Assembly: GCF_014873495.1 (NCBI RefSeq)
Contig: NZ_JADBGF010000001.1
Location: forward strand, 7,688,001-7,752,000
Source: Streptomyces stelliscabiei
GTDB lineage: Bacteria; Actinomycetota; Actinomycetes; Streptomycetales; Streptomycetaceae
Direction of reading: 5' to 3'
DNA: 64,000 bases
Below are positions 44,000 through 53,375 of this stretch, piece by piece. Within the stretch, counting starts at the first letter, position 1. The number at the start of each line of letters is the position of its first letter. Position numbers and translations under genes: made by a program. The notes beneath the pieces are model-generated. The model did no database searches, was not told the origin of the DNA, and saw only the letters and a program-made list of their open reading frames with translations.

Positions 44000-44110
44000 T
44001 CACATCGTGGGACGACGTCGGCTGATCCGGCGGACGCTGATCCCCGTCAGGACGCCCAGCCCGAGTAGGGAGGCGAGAGCGCCGATCAACTCCGCGGTCG
44101 CGGCCTGCAT
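44000..44110 (-). CDS. Possible 36-residue membrane microprotein
   Basis: A 36-residue reading frame, MQAATAELIGALASLLGLGV followed by LTGISVRRISRRRPTM: one hydrophobic helix and a basic C-terminal tail, the shape of a single-pass small membrane protein. CTGGAG lies 6 nt before the ATG at 44110. It sits between the trkA pair and the KimA-like importer, facing the same way as trkA. Could be an accessory subunit of the transport system or a chance frame. Confidence 0.5.
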   Translation of the reverse strand: MQAATAELIGALASLLGLGVLTGISVRRISRRRPTM

Positions 44111-44373
44111 GGGGTCTCCAGAGGGTGAGGTGGACGAGTACGTCACGGCGTTCGTCGTGGACGCGGAGCACGCCCGGCGGTCGGCGAGCGCCTCCGGCAG
44201 GTGTTGCGAGCGCACGGGATTCGTCATATAGACGTGAGGACGCGGTCCATGAGACCGGAGGATGCGTGACGTGACGCACTTCGCAGCCGTCCCGGGAAGG
44301 ATTTCACCCCGGGGCCCGCCGGGATTTCACCCGGATGTGCCCAGAACCAGTCGGGGCGCTTACGATCCTCTGC

Positions 44374-46485
44374 GTGTCCAAACTGACCGACGTGCCCAAA
44401 CGGATCCTGATCGGGCGGGCCCTGCGCAGCGACCGGCTGGGCGAAACGCTCCTGCCGAAGCGCATCGCACTCCCCGTCTTCGCCTCCGACCCGCTCTCGT
44501 CCGTGGCGTACGCACCCGGAGAGGTGCTGCTGGTCCTCTCCATCGCGGGCGTGTCGGCCTACCACTTCAGCCCTTGGATCGCCGTCGCGGTCGTCGTGCT
44601 GATGTTCACCGTCGTGGCGTCCTACCGCCAGAACGTGCACGCCTACCCGAGCGGCGGCGGCGACTACGAGGTGGCGAACACCAACCTCGGCCCCAAGGCC
44701 GGTCTCACCGTCGCCAGCGCGCTCCTCGTCGACTACGTCCTCACCGTCGCCGTGTCGATCTCCTCTGGCGTGGAGAACCTCGGTTCGGCCATCCCCTTCT
44801 TCGTCGAGCACAAGGTGTTGTGCGCGATCGGCATCATCGTGCTGCTCACGCTGATGAACCTGCGCGGGGTGAAGGAGTCGGGCAAGCTCTTCGCGATCCC
44901 GACCTACGTGTTCGTCGTCGGTGTCTTCCTGATGATCGCGTGGGGCGCGTTCCGCGGGCTGGTCCTCGACGAGACCATGCGGGCGCCGACCGCCGACCTG
45001 GCGATCAAGCCCGAGCACCAGGGTCTGGCCGGCTTCGCGCTCGTCTTCCTGCTGCTGCGCGCGTTCTCCTCCGGCTGTGCCGCCCTCACCGGGGTCGAGG
45101 CCATCTCCAACGGCGTCCCCGCCTTCCGCAAGCCCAAGTCGAAGAACGCGGCCACCACGCTGGCCGCGATGGGCCTGCTCGCGGTCACCATGTTCTGCGG
45201 CATCATCGGCCTCGCCATGGCCACCAAGGTGCGGATGGCGGAGAACCCGGCGAACGACCTGTTCCGCGACGGCACCCCGGTCGGCGACTCCTACGTCCAG
45301 AACCCGGTGATCTCCCAGGTGGCCGCCGCCGTCTTCGGGGACGGCACGTTCCTCTTCGTCGTGCTGGCCGCCGCCACCGCCCTCGTGCTGTTCCTGGCCG
45401 CCAACACCGCCTACAACGGCTTCCCGCTGCTCGGTTCGATCCTCGCCCAGGACCGCTACCTCCCGCGCCAACTGCACACCCGCGGCGACCGCCTCGCCTT
45501 CTCCAACGGCATCGTGCTGCTGGCCGGCGCCGCCGTGCTCCTGGTGTGGATCTACGGCGCCGACTCCACGCGTCTGATCCAGCTGTACATCGTCGGGGTG
45601 TTCGTCTCCTTCACGCTCAGCCAGACCGGCATGGTCCGGCACTGGAACCGCCATCTGCGCACCGAGAAGGACCCGGCCAAGCGGCGCCACATGGTCCGCT
45701 CCCGCGCGATCAACACCTTCGGCGCCTTCTTCACCGGCCTGGTCCTGATCGTCGTCCTCGGCACCAAGTTCACGCACGGGGCCTGGGTCGCCCTGCTCGG
45801 CATGGTGATCTTCTACGCGACGATGACGGCCATCCGTAAGCACTACGACCGGGTCGCCGCGGAGATCGCCGCGCCGGAGGGCCCGAGCGACGACGTCGTC
45901 CGCCCGTCGAGGGTCCACTCCGTGGTGCTGATCTCCCGGATCCACCGCCCCACCCTGCGGGCCCTCGCCTACGCCAAGCTGATGCGCTCGCACACCCTGG
46001 AGGCGCTCAGCGTCAACGTCGACCCGGTCGAGACCAAGGCCCTCCAGGAGGAGTGGACGCGGCGCGGCATCGACGTACCGCTGAAGGTCCTCGACTCGCC
46101 CTACCGCGAGGTCACCCGGCCGGTCATCGAGTACGTCAAGGGGCTGCGCAAGGAGTCGCCGCGCGACGCGGTGTCGGTGATCATCCCCGAGTACGTGGTC
46201 GGTCACTGGTACGAGCACCTGCTGCACAACCAGAGCGCGCTCCGGCTCAAGGGCCGACTGTTGTTCACGCCCGGTGTCATGGTCACCTCCGTGCCGTACC
46301 AGCTGGAGTCCTCCGAGGTCGCCAAGCGGCGGGCGCGCAAGCGGCAGGAGTGGAGCGCGCCGGGCTCGGTACGGCGCGGACCGGCGCACGAGCGGCCGAA
46401 GGAATCCTCGGCCAAGGCGTCGGCCAAGGCGTCGGGCAAGGCACCGGACAAGCCGTCGGGAACGTCGTCGGCCGACCACGGCTGA
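44374..46485 (+). CDS. APC-superfamily potassium importer, KimA-like
   Basis: A 703-residue transporter with about 12 membrane helices and a ~200-residue cytoplasmic C-terminal domain. The N-terminus RILIGRALRSDRLGETLLPK and helix-1 motif FASDPLSSVAYAPGEVLL match the KimA/KUP group (B. subtilis KimA, SSDALSSVAYGPE), in which the Asp and Tyr line the K+ path. Although often annotated as an amino-acid permease, the neighbouring trkA pair and kdpDE support K+ import. The C-terminus ends in Lys/Ala/Ser repeats (KASAKASGKAPDKPSG). GTG 44374 lies 7 nt after TACGAT: probably leaderless. Confidence 0.85.
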   Translation: MSKLTDVPKRILIGRALRSDRLGETLLPKRIALPVFASDPLSSVAYAPGEVLLVLSIAGVSAYHFSPWIAVAVVVLMFTVVASYRQNVHAYPSGGGDYEVANTNLGPKAGLTVASALLVDYVLTVAVSISSGVENLGSAIPFFVEHKVLCAIGIIVLLTLMNLRGVKESGKLFAIPTYVFVVGVFLMIAWGAFRGLVLDETMRAPTADLAIKPEHQGLAGFALVFLLLRAFSSGCAALTGVEAISNGVPAFRKPKSKNAATTLAAMGLLAVTMFCGIIGLAMATKVRMAENPANDLFRDGTPVGDSYVQNPVISQVAAAVFGDGTFLFVVLAAATALVLFLAANTAYNGFPLLGSILAQDRYLPRQLHTRGDRLAFSNGIVLLAGAAVLLVWIYGADSTRLIQLYIVGVFVSFTLSQTGMVRHWNRHLRTEKDPAKRRHMVRSRAINTFGAFFTGLVLIVVLGTKFTHGAWVALLGMVIFYATMTAIRKHYDRVAAEIAAPEGPSDDVVRPSRVHSVVLISRIHRPTLRALAYAKLMRSHTLEALSVNVDPVETKALQEEWTRRGIDVPLKVLDSPYREVTRPVIEYVKGLRKESPRDAVSVIIPEYVVGHWYEHLLHNQSALRLKGRLLFTPGVMVTSVPYQLESSEVAKRRARKRQEWSAPGSVRRGPAHERPKESSAKASAKASGKAPDKPSGTSSADHG

Positions 46486-46625
46486 CCCGCTCCCGGGCCG
46501 ACGCGCGCCCGGGCCACGCGCTCCCCGGCCGACGTTCGTGGTCAACGGTCGGACGGCACCCACGTAGACTGGTGGGCTGTTGTCCGGCCGTTGTCGCGTT
46601 CCCCATCTTCTGGAGTCACCCCACC

Positions 46626-47954
46626 ATGCAGGCAGAACCGAAGAAATCGCTGGTGGGAGAGGAGTACGAGGTCGAGGTCGGCCCCGTCGCCCACGGCGGC
46701 CACTGCATCGCGCGTACGTCCGAGGGCCAGGTCCTCTTCGTCCGGCACGCGCTGCCGGGCGAGCGGGTCGTGGCGCGGGTGACCGACGGCGAGGAGGGGG
46801 CGCGTTTCCTGCGGGCGGACGCGGTCTCGGTCCTCACGGCCTCCAAGGACCGTGTCGAGGCCCCCTGCCCCTACGCCGGCCCCGGCCGCTGCGGCGGCTG
46901 CGACTGGCAGCACGCCAAGCCCGGCGCCCAGCGGCGCTTCAAGGGCGAGGTCATCGCGGAGCAGCTGCAGCGGCTCGCGGGCCTCACGCCCGAGGAGGCG
47001 GGCTGGGACGGCACGGTCATGCCGGCCGAGGGCGACAAGGTTCCGGCGGGCGAGGTTCCGGCGTGGCGCACGCGCGTGCAGTACGCGGTGGACGCCGAGG
47101 GCCGGGCCGGGCTGCGCAGGCACCGCTCGCACGAGGTCGAGCCGATCGACCGCTGCATGATCGCCGCGCCGGGCGTCTCCGAACTGGGCATCGAGAAGCG
47201 CGACTGGGCGGGCATGGCCTCCATCGACGCGATCGCCGCCACCGGTTCGCAGGACCGCCAGGTGATCCTCGAACCCCGGCCGGGCGCGCGCCTGCCGATC
47301 GTCGAGCTGGACCGGCCGGTGTCGGTGATGCGGGTCGAGGAGAAGGACGGGGGCGTGCACCGCGTGCACGGCCGCCCCTTCGTGCGCGAGCGCGCGGACG
47401 ACCGTACGTACCGGGTCGGCAGCGGCGGCTTCTGGCAGGTCCACCCCAAGGCCGCCGACACCCTCGTCAAGGCCGTCATGCAGGGCCTGCTGCCGCGCAA
47501 GGGCGACATGGCGCTGGACCTCTACTGCGGGGTGGGCCTCTTCGCGGGCGCCCTCGCCGACCGGGTCGGCGACAAGGGCGCCGTGCTCGGCATCGAGTCC
47601 GGCAAGCGCGCGGTCGAGGACGCGCGGCACAACCTCGCCGGCTTCGACCGGGTGCGGATCGAACAGGGCAAGGTCGATGCGGTACTGCCGCGCACGGGTA
47701 TCGACAAGGTCGACCTCATCGTCCTGGACCCGCCGCGCGCCGGGGCGGGCAAGAAGACCGTCCAGCACATGGCGTCGCTGGGCGCCCGCCGCATCGCCTA
47801 CGTGGCCTGCGACCCGGCGGCGCTGGCGCGGGATCTCGGGTACTTCAAGGAGGGCGGGTACCGGGTTCGGATGCTGCGGGCGTTCGATCTGTTCCCGATG
47901 ACGCACCATGTGGAGTGCGTGGCGATTCTCGAGCCGGCTTCAAAGGCGCTCTGA
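46626..47954 (+). CDS. TRAM-domain RNA (uracil-5) methyltransferase
   Basis: A 442-residue SAM-dependent methyltransferase of the RlmD/TrmA family, probably modifying 23S rRNA. It has an N-terminal TRAM domain (about 8-70), an Fe-S type cysteine set (PCPYAGPGRCGGCDW), SAM motif LDLYCGVGLFAG, catalytic region LDPPRAGAG and nucleophile Cys in YVACDPAALARD, ending FPMTHHVECVAILEP. ATG 46626. The last 19 codons are duplicated 11.27 kb downstream, marking an integration site in the gene's 3' end; the coding sequence is kept intact. Confidence 0.92.
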   Translation: MQAEPKKSLVGEEYEVEVGPVAHGGHCIARTSEGQVLFVRHALPGERVVARVTDGEEGARFLRADAVSVLTASKDRVEAPCPYAGPGRCGGCDWQHAKPGAQRRFKGEVIAEQLQRLAGLTPEEAGWDGTVMPAEGDKVPAGEVPAWRTRVQYAVDAEGRAGLRRHRSHEVEPIDRCMIAAPGVSELGIEKRDWAGMASIDAIAATGSQDRQVILEPRPGARLPIVELDRPVSVMRVEEKDGGVHRVHGRPFVRERADDRTYRVGSGGFWQVHPKAADTLVKAVMQGLLPRKGDMALDLYCGVGLFAGALADRVGDKGAVLGIESGKRAVEDARHNLAGFDRVRIEQGKVDAVLPRTGIDKVDLIVLDPPRAGAGKKTVQHMASLGARRIAYVACDPAALARDLGYFKEGGYRVRMLRAFDLFPMTHHVECVAILEPASKAL

Positions 47955-48005
47955 CCTGCGATTTTCTTGGACTGCTCAGGTGCGTCGAGGTGTGCCCGAC
48001 CTGTT
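47895..48005. repeat. Left 111-bp direct repeat (attL-like)
   Basis: Identical to 59166-59276 except at two positions (47909 and 47980). It covers the last 19 codons plus the stop of the methyltransferase gene and 51 bp beyond. Weaker similarity extends to about 48171, including the TGACGCTC-type hairpin. Confidence 0.9.
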
Positions 48006-48532
48006 CCCCGAAATACACGACGTGGAACGTGTCCTGGTGCCGGGGAATGGGTTTGATCTGCGGCTTCGTGGGGCGTCTCGCGAGGTGATGGGCGCGTTCC
48101 CCTCCGTCCATGGGGGCGTATGGGAAACCGTCCTGACGCTCATTTGACGCTGTTTCCGACGGAGCGTCAGGTGGGTGGCTGCTCCTGCGGGTGCGTAGGA
48201 AGAAGAATCGTGTATCAGAGCGTCATCAACGGGACGAGGCGCCGAGGTTGCGGTTGGACCTCCACCTACGTCTCCGAGGAGCATCCGCACCCTTTCCCGC
48301 GTCGGGACAGTTGACCTTCTCCTCGCCGGGACGACCTCCACCCGCTGCAGGGCATGGGCCGATCCACCGGCCGCCTCCTTCTCGTCAGCGGCCCGTCGCC
48401 GTCAGCTGACGAGAAGGAGGCCGACAGGTCCTGGCCGACGGCCTAGGAACAAGGGACTGTGTCGCCGTAGGCGCGACGCCATCCACTCGCCCTGCGGGGC
48501 ACGCCGCTGAAGGACCGAGCTTCCGAGGCTCG
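47955..48532. other. Noncoding left arm of the island
   Basis: 578 bp with no credible gene. It holds the rest of the left repeat, a dyad CCTGACGCTC / GAGCGTCAGG (48132-48171, 20-nt loop) with related copies near 59065 and 59404, and a long hairpin at 48373-48421. Confidence 0.7.
48373..48421 (-). terminator. Long hairpin downstream of the monooxygenase gene
   Basis: A perfect 17-bp stem, GCCTCCTTCTCGTCAGC at 48373-48389 and its complement at 48405-48421, with a 15-nt loop. It lies about 110 bp past the leftward monooxygenase stop and is its likely terminator. Confidence 0.6.
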
Positions 48533-49762
48533 TCAACTCGAAGCGTGCCCTCTGTGGAGCGTGTCGGTCGTGCGGTCGCCGACGCGCGGGGAGGGAAGGG
48601 GGACCCGCACCGTCTCGCGTCGTAGCGCGTGCGCGATGGCGCGCGCTTCGATGCCGGCCTGACGGAGGACACCCGTGAGGGGATTGGTGTATCCGGTGAA
48701 GTACAGGTGCGAGGCTTCGGGATGGGTCTGTGCGCCTACGGCGAGGGGTTGCTCGTCCTCGTTGAGAACACCCAGGGACCCGACCAGGTCGTGCAGGTTG
48801 GGCCGGTACCCGGTGGCGGCGATGACCGTGTCGGGGCGCCGTCGGGTGCCGTCGGCCAGTACCACGTCGGGGCCGTCGAACGCCTGGACGGCTGCGACCG
48901 GCTCGACCTGCCCGGACCGGACTGCGTCCACGAAGCCGTGGTCGAGCACGGGGTTGACCCCTTCGCGGGCATTGCGGGTGTACAGGCCCGTGCGGGGCCG
49001 GGGGAGTCCCCGTGAGGTCAGGTCGGGCACCGCGAGACGTTGCGTGAGCAGGGAAGTGCGGTCGCGCCACGCGAGCGGGAGGATCTCCGTCAGCCGGCCG
49101 GCCGCGTGCCATCGGGCGCTGGAGCGGGGCAGGATGTTGGGTGGGGTACGGACTGCGATCCATACCCGTGCGGCCCCGGCCCCGGCCAGGACGCTCGCGA
49201 TCTCCGTTCCGCTGTTACCGGCGCCGACCACCAGGACGTCCTGCCCGCGGTAGGGGGCCGGAGAGCGGTAGTGGGCCGAGTGGAGCAGGGTGCCGGTGAA
49301 GGTCGAACGTCCGGGCCAGTCGGGGAGGTTCGGGGTGTGGCAGCGGCCGGTGGCCACCACGACCGCATCAGCAGTCACCGGGCCGTCGGGGGTGTGGACC
49401 AGCCACTGGGCTCCTGGACCCGGCTCGGCCCGTTCGATGCGCTGCACCGGGGTCGTCACCCGGACGTCGAGTCGGTGATGGGCGACGTAGCTCTCCAGGT
49501 ATCGCACATAGTCGTCCCGGCTCACCCACGGGCCCGCTTGGCGCGGCAGCGACAGGCCGGGGAGGCTCGAGGTGCCGGGAGTGGTGTGCAGGCGTAGATG
49601 GTCATAGCGCTGCGCCCAGCTCGCTCCCACCCGGTCCGATCGTTCCAGGATCACGGCCGGCTCTCCGGAGCGGTTCAGTAGCGCGGCGGCCGCCAGGCCG
49701 TGGGGGCCGGCTCCGATCACGATCGTGGGAGCGCTGAGGTTTCGCTGCGGTGTCGAGGGCAT
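48533..49762 (-). CDS. Flavin-containing monooxygenase (NAD(P)H-dependent)
   Basis: A 409-residue flavoprotein monooxygenase. FAD-binding GxGxxG in VIGAGPHGLAAAALL (about 15-30), an NADPH-binding Rossmann motif VVGAGNSGTEIASVL (about 175-190) and the late ATGYRPN motif are clear. Such class B enzymes oxygenate soft nucleophiles or ketones, and in biosynthetic clusters decorate scaffolds; here a role in oxidising the terpene product is plausible but the gene is 6.7 kb from the synthase. Start ATG 49762 behind GGAGG. Confidence 0.87.
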   Translation of the reverse strand: MPSTPQRNLSAPTIVIGAGPHGLAAAALLNRSGEPAVILERSDRVGASWAQRYDHLRLHTTPGTSSLPGLSLPRQAGPWVSRDDYVRYLESYVAHHRLDVRVTTPVQRIERAEPGPGAQWLVHTPDGPVTADAVVVATGRCHTPNLPDWPGRSTFTGTLLHSAHYRSPAPYRGQDVLVVGAGNSGTEIASVLAGAGAARVWIAVRTPPNILPRSSARWHAAGRLTEILPLAWRDRTSLLTQRLAVPDLTSRGLPRPRTGLYTRNAREGVNPVLDHGFVDAVRSGQVEPVAAVQAFDGPDVVLADGTRRRPDTVIAATGYRPNLHDLVGSLGVLNEDEQPLAVGAQTHPEASHLYFTGYTNPLTGVLRQAGIEARAIAHALRRETVRVPLPSPRVGDRTTDTLHRGHASS

Positions 49763-50075
49763 CGCCTCCTACAACGGCGGACCGCGGAGCGGGTCACGCT
49801 CGACGGGGAGGCGCAAAGCCTGTGAAGTGGTGGTGTCGGCTGCTCAACGGACAGCGGGTGGCTGCCGTTACACCAGCGGTACGGACTCGTTGGACACCGG
49901 GCAGCAGCGCGGCGGATCGGTCCGCCGAGGGCAAGACCGTCGGGACTGTCCGGCCGGGCGCGGCTGAGCGGTCATGAGCCGGGCAGGCCAGGGGACATGA
50001 GCCTGCGCGGCCTCGGCCTGTGCGGCGGGCTCCGGGTCGGCTCGCTCCACCTGTCCGATCTTTCGAGGGGCTCAT
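49763..50075. other. Divergent intergenic region, monooxygenase / ABC exporter
   Basis: 313 bp without a gene. TCGAGGGG before the GTG at 50076 is the ribosome site of the ABC ATPase. I see no convincing operator. Confidence 0.5.
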
Positions 50076-50711
50076 GTGCAGGCAGTAACGACGTGCCACC
50101 GGCCACGGCTGCGGATCAGCGGAGTCTGCAAGGCGTACGGCGGCAGGCAGATCCTGCGCGATGTGGATCTCGACGTGCCCGCCGGGACGCTGGTGGGAGT
50201 CGTCGGCGAGAACGGCGCGGGCAAGAGCACCCTGCTGCAGATCGCCGTAGGCCACCTTGCGCCCGACTGCGGAACGGTGGCACGGACCGGGGCGGTCGGG
50301 TACTGCCCACAACAGGCGCTGCTCAACGATGCGTTCACCGTCGGACAGCATCTGCGGTTGTTCCAGGTGGCCTACCGGCTGCCGACGTTGGAGCGGGCCG
50401 ACGAGCTGATGGAGCTGCTGGCGCTGACCGGCTGCCGGCGCCAGCAGGTCGGCGAGCTCAGTGGCGGAACGCGACAGAAGCTGAACCTGCTGATCGCTCT
50501 CATGCACGATCCGCAGTTGCTGGTCCTGGACGAGCCCTACCAGGGTTTCGACTGGGACACTCATCAGCGGTTCTGGGCCCTGGCCGCCGATCTGCGTGAT
50601 CAGGGCCGGTCGATCATCGTGGTTTCGCACCTGCTGCACGACCTGCACCACTTCGATGCGATCGCTCATCTGCGCCAGGGCCGTCTGCACTTCGAGGAGA
50701 CCGAGCGTTGA
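50076..50711 (+). CDS. ABC transporter ATP-binding protein
   Basis: A 211-residue ATPase with Walker A GENGAGKST, Q-loop CPQQALL, signature LSGGTRQKLN (a variant of LSGGQ), Walker B LLVLDEP and switch His in VVSHLLHD. It powers the permease encoded next. GTG 50076 with GAGGGG upstream; the ATG two bases earlier is in a frame that stops at once. Small size is typical of two-gene ABC-2 exporters. Confidence 0.9.
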   Translation: MQAVTTCHRPRLRISGVCKAYGGRQILRDVDLDVPAGTLVGVVGENGAGKSTLLQIAVGHLAPDCGTVARTGAVGYCPQQALLNDAFTVGQHLRLFQVAYRLPTLERADELMELLALTGCRRQQVGELSGGTRQKLNLLIALMHDPQLLVLDEPYQGFDWDTHQRFWALAADLRDQGRSIIVVSHLLHDLHHFDAIAHLRQGRLHFEETER

Positions 50712-51499
50712 GCCTCTCCTGGACGGCATTCACCGAACTGCTGCGCTGCACTCTGCAGGGCCACCTGCGCAACCGGCTGGCCCTGGCTCTGGCGGTCGCG
50801 TTCATCCCCATCTGGATTTTCGTGGCGCGCTTGTGCACCTCCGACCAAGTGGTGCGTATCTGGCTGGACGCCATCAGCGGCCACGTCTCCGCTCCGGCCG
50901 GCCAGGTGGGCCAGGTGGCCAGCGCGCTGGGCGCCATCACCATGGTCGCCGGCTTCGTCGCCTTCACCGAGACCTTCCAATCGCGGGAGGTGGACCGCCG
51001 TCTGCTGCTGGCGGGCTACCCCCGGCTGCCGATACTGCTGGCCAAACTTGCTGCCGTCGCCCTCACCGCCGCTCTGCTGGCCCTCTACACCACGATCCTG
51101 CTGTGGATCTCCCTGCCCGTACGCCACGCAGCACCCCTGGCGCTGGCCCTTGCGGGCGCCGGCCTCGCCTATGGCGGCATCGGTCTTCTGCTCGGTTCTC
51201 TGGTCCGTGGCGAGTTGGAGGGCTTCTTCCTCATCATCATGCTCAGCCTGGTCGACACCGGCCTGCAGAATCCCGTCTTCAACACGCTCATGGATGTGGC
51301 GGGCGTGTCCGCGCTTCCTCTGTACGGCGTGAACCAGCTGGCGCTGAGCTCAGCCCTGACCTCGCAGATCCCCTGGTTTCACGGCCTGCTCTCCCTCATC
51401 TGGTCCGCAGCGACCGGCGCCCTGGCGCTGCTCGTCCTCCACACCCACCGACCTTCCCGCTCCCCGTGGTCCCGCAGGACGAGAGCCCAGGCAGGGTGA
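50708..51499 (+). CDS. ABC-2 type transporter permease
   Basis: A 263-residue membrane protein with about six hydrophobic helices, the expected partner of the preceding ATPase (starts TTG 50708 overlapping its TGA). Segments such as GFVAFTETFQSREVDRRLLL and LVRGELEGFFLIIMLSLVDTG fit ABC-2 exporters. Substrate unknown; export of an island product or self-protection is possible. Confidence 0.85.
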   Translation: MSLSWTAFTELLRCTLQGHLRNRLALALAVAFIPIWIFVARLCTSDQVVRIWLDAISGHVSAPAGQVGQVASALGAITMVAGFVAFTETFQSREVDRRLLLAGYPRLPILLAKLAAVALTAALLALYTTILLWISLPVRHAAPLALALAGAGLAYGGIGLLLGSLVRGELEGFFLIIMLSLVDTGLQNPVFNTLMDVAGVSALPLYGVNQLALSSALTSQIPWFHGLLSLIWSAATGALALLVLHTHRPSRSPWSRRTRAQAG

Positions 51500-52079
51500 T
51501 CACTGTGCGGACGGTCCTCCTGCGGGATTCTGCTTGGCCCGAGGACTGTCCCATCAGCGGTGTGAGTGGGTTGCCGGTGGCGGCTCACCCCTTGTCCGCG
51601 AATAGTGCGCGCGGCATTTCGCGTCATTACTGCTGTGCCGCAGGGGGTGTGCGCAGGGCAACCATGGCGACGTCGTCGTTGTCGCTCGGGCGGACCTGGT
51701 CCAGCAGGGAGTTGCAGAAGCCCGTGAACCTGCCGCCGTCGATTTGACCTGGTGGTATTGGACGCAAGGCGAGCCAGGTCTGCGTCCAGTACGCCGGCCC
51801 GCACGACCTCGCTGCCGGTCAGCACATGAAGTTCGCTTACGGGCAGGACGACTTGCCGGCCCGTGTCGCCCGCTACGTCTCGTTCGAGGAGTACCGAGAG
51901 CCCCAGAACGTCACCCCTGACTCGCCGAGTGTGCAGCTGCAACATCCGCCGCATCTACGGCCCGGAGAAGGAGGCTCCGGGCTTGCTTCTGAACCGGCTT
52001 GCGCTTCCTGACCACTCGACGGGTGGGTTTGCCAGGACGATGCTTCTTACTCTGTGTGACCAAAGCTACCGTTTTAGTC
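51500..52079. other. Decayed region with gene remnants
   Basis: 580 bp. On the minus strand 51627-51755 reads like a phosphatase tail (separate entry). On the plus strand 51775-51950 keeps a protein-like frame (MKFAYGQDDLPARVARYV and YVSFEEYREP) I cannot assign. Near 52067, TACCGT precedes the next start. Confidence 0.5.
51627..51755 (-). pseudogene. Remnant of a SpoIIE/PP2C-type phosphatase C-terminus
   Basis: The minus-strand frame ending at TAA 51627 gives GGRFTGFCNSLLDQV and SDNDDVAMVALRTPP, resembling the last strand of SpoIIE-type phosphatases (...DDVALLALR). No start or catalytic N-terminal domain is present. Identity is tentative. Confidence 0.4.
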
Positions 52080-52525
52080 ATGACAGCTACGACGGCTGCG
52101 GCCACCGTCCAGGGCGGCTCGCAATGGGTACAGACCGGACCGCTCGCCTTCAACCACCCGCTCACCACCACCGCGGAGCGCATCTCCGAGGTGCCGGAAC
52201 TCACGATCCCCTTCCCGGGGGTGTGGGAGCTCACCTACCACGTCCGCACCTCGTTCAGCTCCGGCAATCAGCGGGCGCTGTGGATCCACACCTGGCTGGA
52301 CAAGGACGGCGTGCGCATCGAGGGCAGTGAAGCACGCACGGCCGCCAGGGCCCGGATACCGAAGCGGTTCAGGACACGGTCGGACAGGCGGTCCTGGTCG
52401 CTCTCCAGGTCGGGGAGACGGTGACGCTCCACGGCCGCTACGCCGGAGAGGGCAACGCCTCCGTTCTCAGCAACGACGGCGGACGCACCTCGGTCGTGGC
52501 GCACTGGGCGAGCCCAGGGTTCTGA
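52080..52525 (+). pseudogene. Frameshifted small beta-rich protein gene
   Basis: The frame from ATG 52080 reads TAERISEVPELTIPFPGVWE and VRTSFSSGNQRALWIHTWLD, then loses sense after about 52335. A second frame resumes at about 52362 with AVQDTVGQAVLVALQVGETV and ends VVAHWASPGF-stop at 52525. Joined, they would give a ~148-residue beta-sandwich-like protein of unknown function. The single shift means decay or a base-calling error. TACCGT sits 7 nt before the ATG, so the promoter looks leaderless-type. Confidence 0.65.
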
Positions 52526-52530
52526 TCGCC

Positions 52531-52580
52531 ACCGCGACTGTGGGTGGGGCGGGGCAGCACGGCTCACCCACAGTCGCGGT
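52531..52580. terminator. Long hairpin terminator
   Basis: A perfect 16-bp stem (ACCGCGACTGTGGGTG at 52531-52546 and its complement at 52565-52580), 18-nt loop, 5 bp after the stop at 52525. Convergent with the SCP2 gene. Confidence 0.8.
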
Positions 52581-52798
52581 CAGCGGCTCGGCCTGCACGG
52601 GGGGCAACGCATGGCCCGAGGGATCGGGTACGCGGGATCAGTCTGAACCTCGCTGGCGGCGTGCCCCGAGACGGTCGCGGCCCTCCCGTGGCCGGTGCGC
52701 TGACCGGCCCTGCTCAATCTCGCCGGGATTGCCTGTGCGTCAACTGCTCACACCGGGATGAGCCTGCGCGAGCCCTTGCCATCCCAGGTCTGTCGCGT

Positions 52799-53136
52799 CT
52801 ACTTCTTGGCGAGCTCGATCAGGTCGGCGAATTTTTCCCCTGCCATCTGATTGCCAGCCATGTTGATCTTTCCGGCGAAAGACCCGGTCATGAGGGTCTG
52901 GCGCGGGTGGTCGTAGAACTCGGCGAAGGTCGAGGAGTTCATCGTGATGGTGAGGTCGGCGCCACCCGGGTCTCCTTGCACGACCTTCGGGGCCTGCGGG
53001 TTGACCCGCCAGTCCCCGCCGCCCTGGCCTGTGATGACGACATGGAATTGGTAGTCGACCTTGCGTGCTTCGTCGGCGTGGCGTTCAAGACCGGAGCCGA
53101 TGTCTTCGTGAACCACTTCTGCACGTCGACAGCCAT
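52799..53136 (-). pseudogene. SCP2 sterol-carrier-domain protein, frameshifted
   Basis: The intact family member would be about 113 residues. Frame 1 from ATG 53136 (ribosome site AGAGGAGAA) encodes MAVDVQKWFTK; frame 2 carries the rest, ERHADEARKVDYQFHVVI and MTGSFAGKINMAGNQMAGEK, to the stop at 52799. The shift is near 53100-53110. SCP2 domains bind lipids or isoprenoids, which fits a terpenoid island. A shorter product could still start internally (GTG 53116). Confidence 0.75.
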
Positions 53137-53375
53137 CCGTTCTCCTCTGGGTGCTTGGGCATAGCTGGACGATTCACCCTGTCACGCTGGGTGTCCGCCC
53201 GTATGCGGACAGGCGGAAGATCACTCTTCGGGGGGAGCGAAGGGGTGCCGCCCTGCGGCCAGCTCCGGCACATACGTTCGCGTGCGGCCGCAACGAGGTT
53301 GACGGCGCCGCGTCGGCTGGGCAGCTCTGGCAGGGCGGCTGGGCCGCCGGCCGTCCCAGCCGGTGCGCGGGTAGG

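Noticed and set aside
44374..46485. Simple call as an amino-acid permease
   Set aside because: The N-terminal motifs and neighbouring trkA/kdp genes fit the KimA potassium importer group better.
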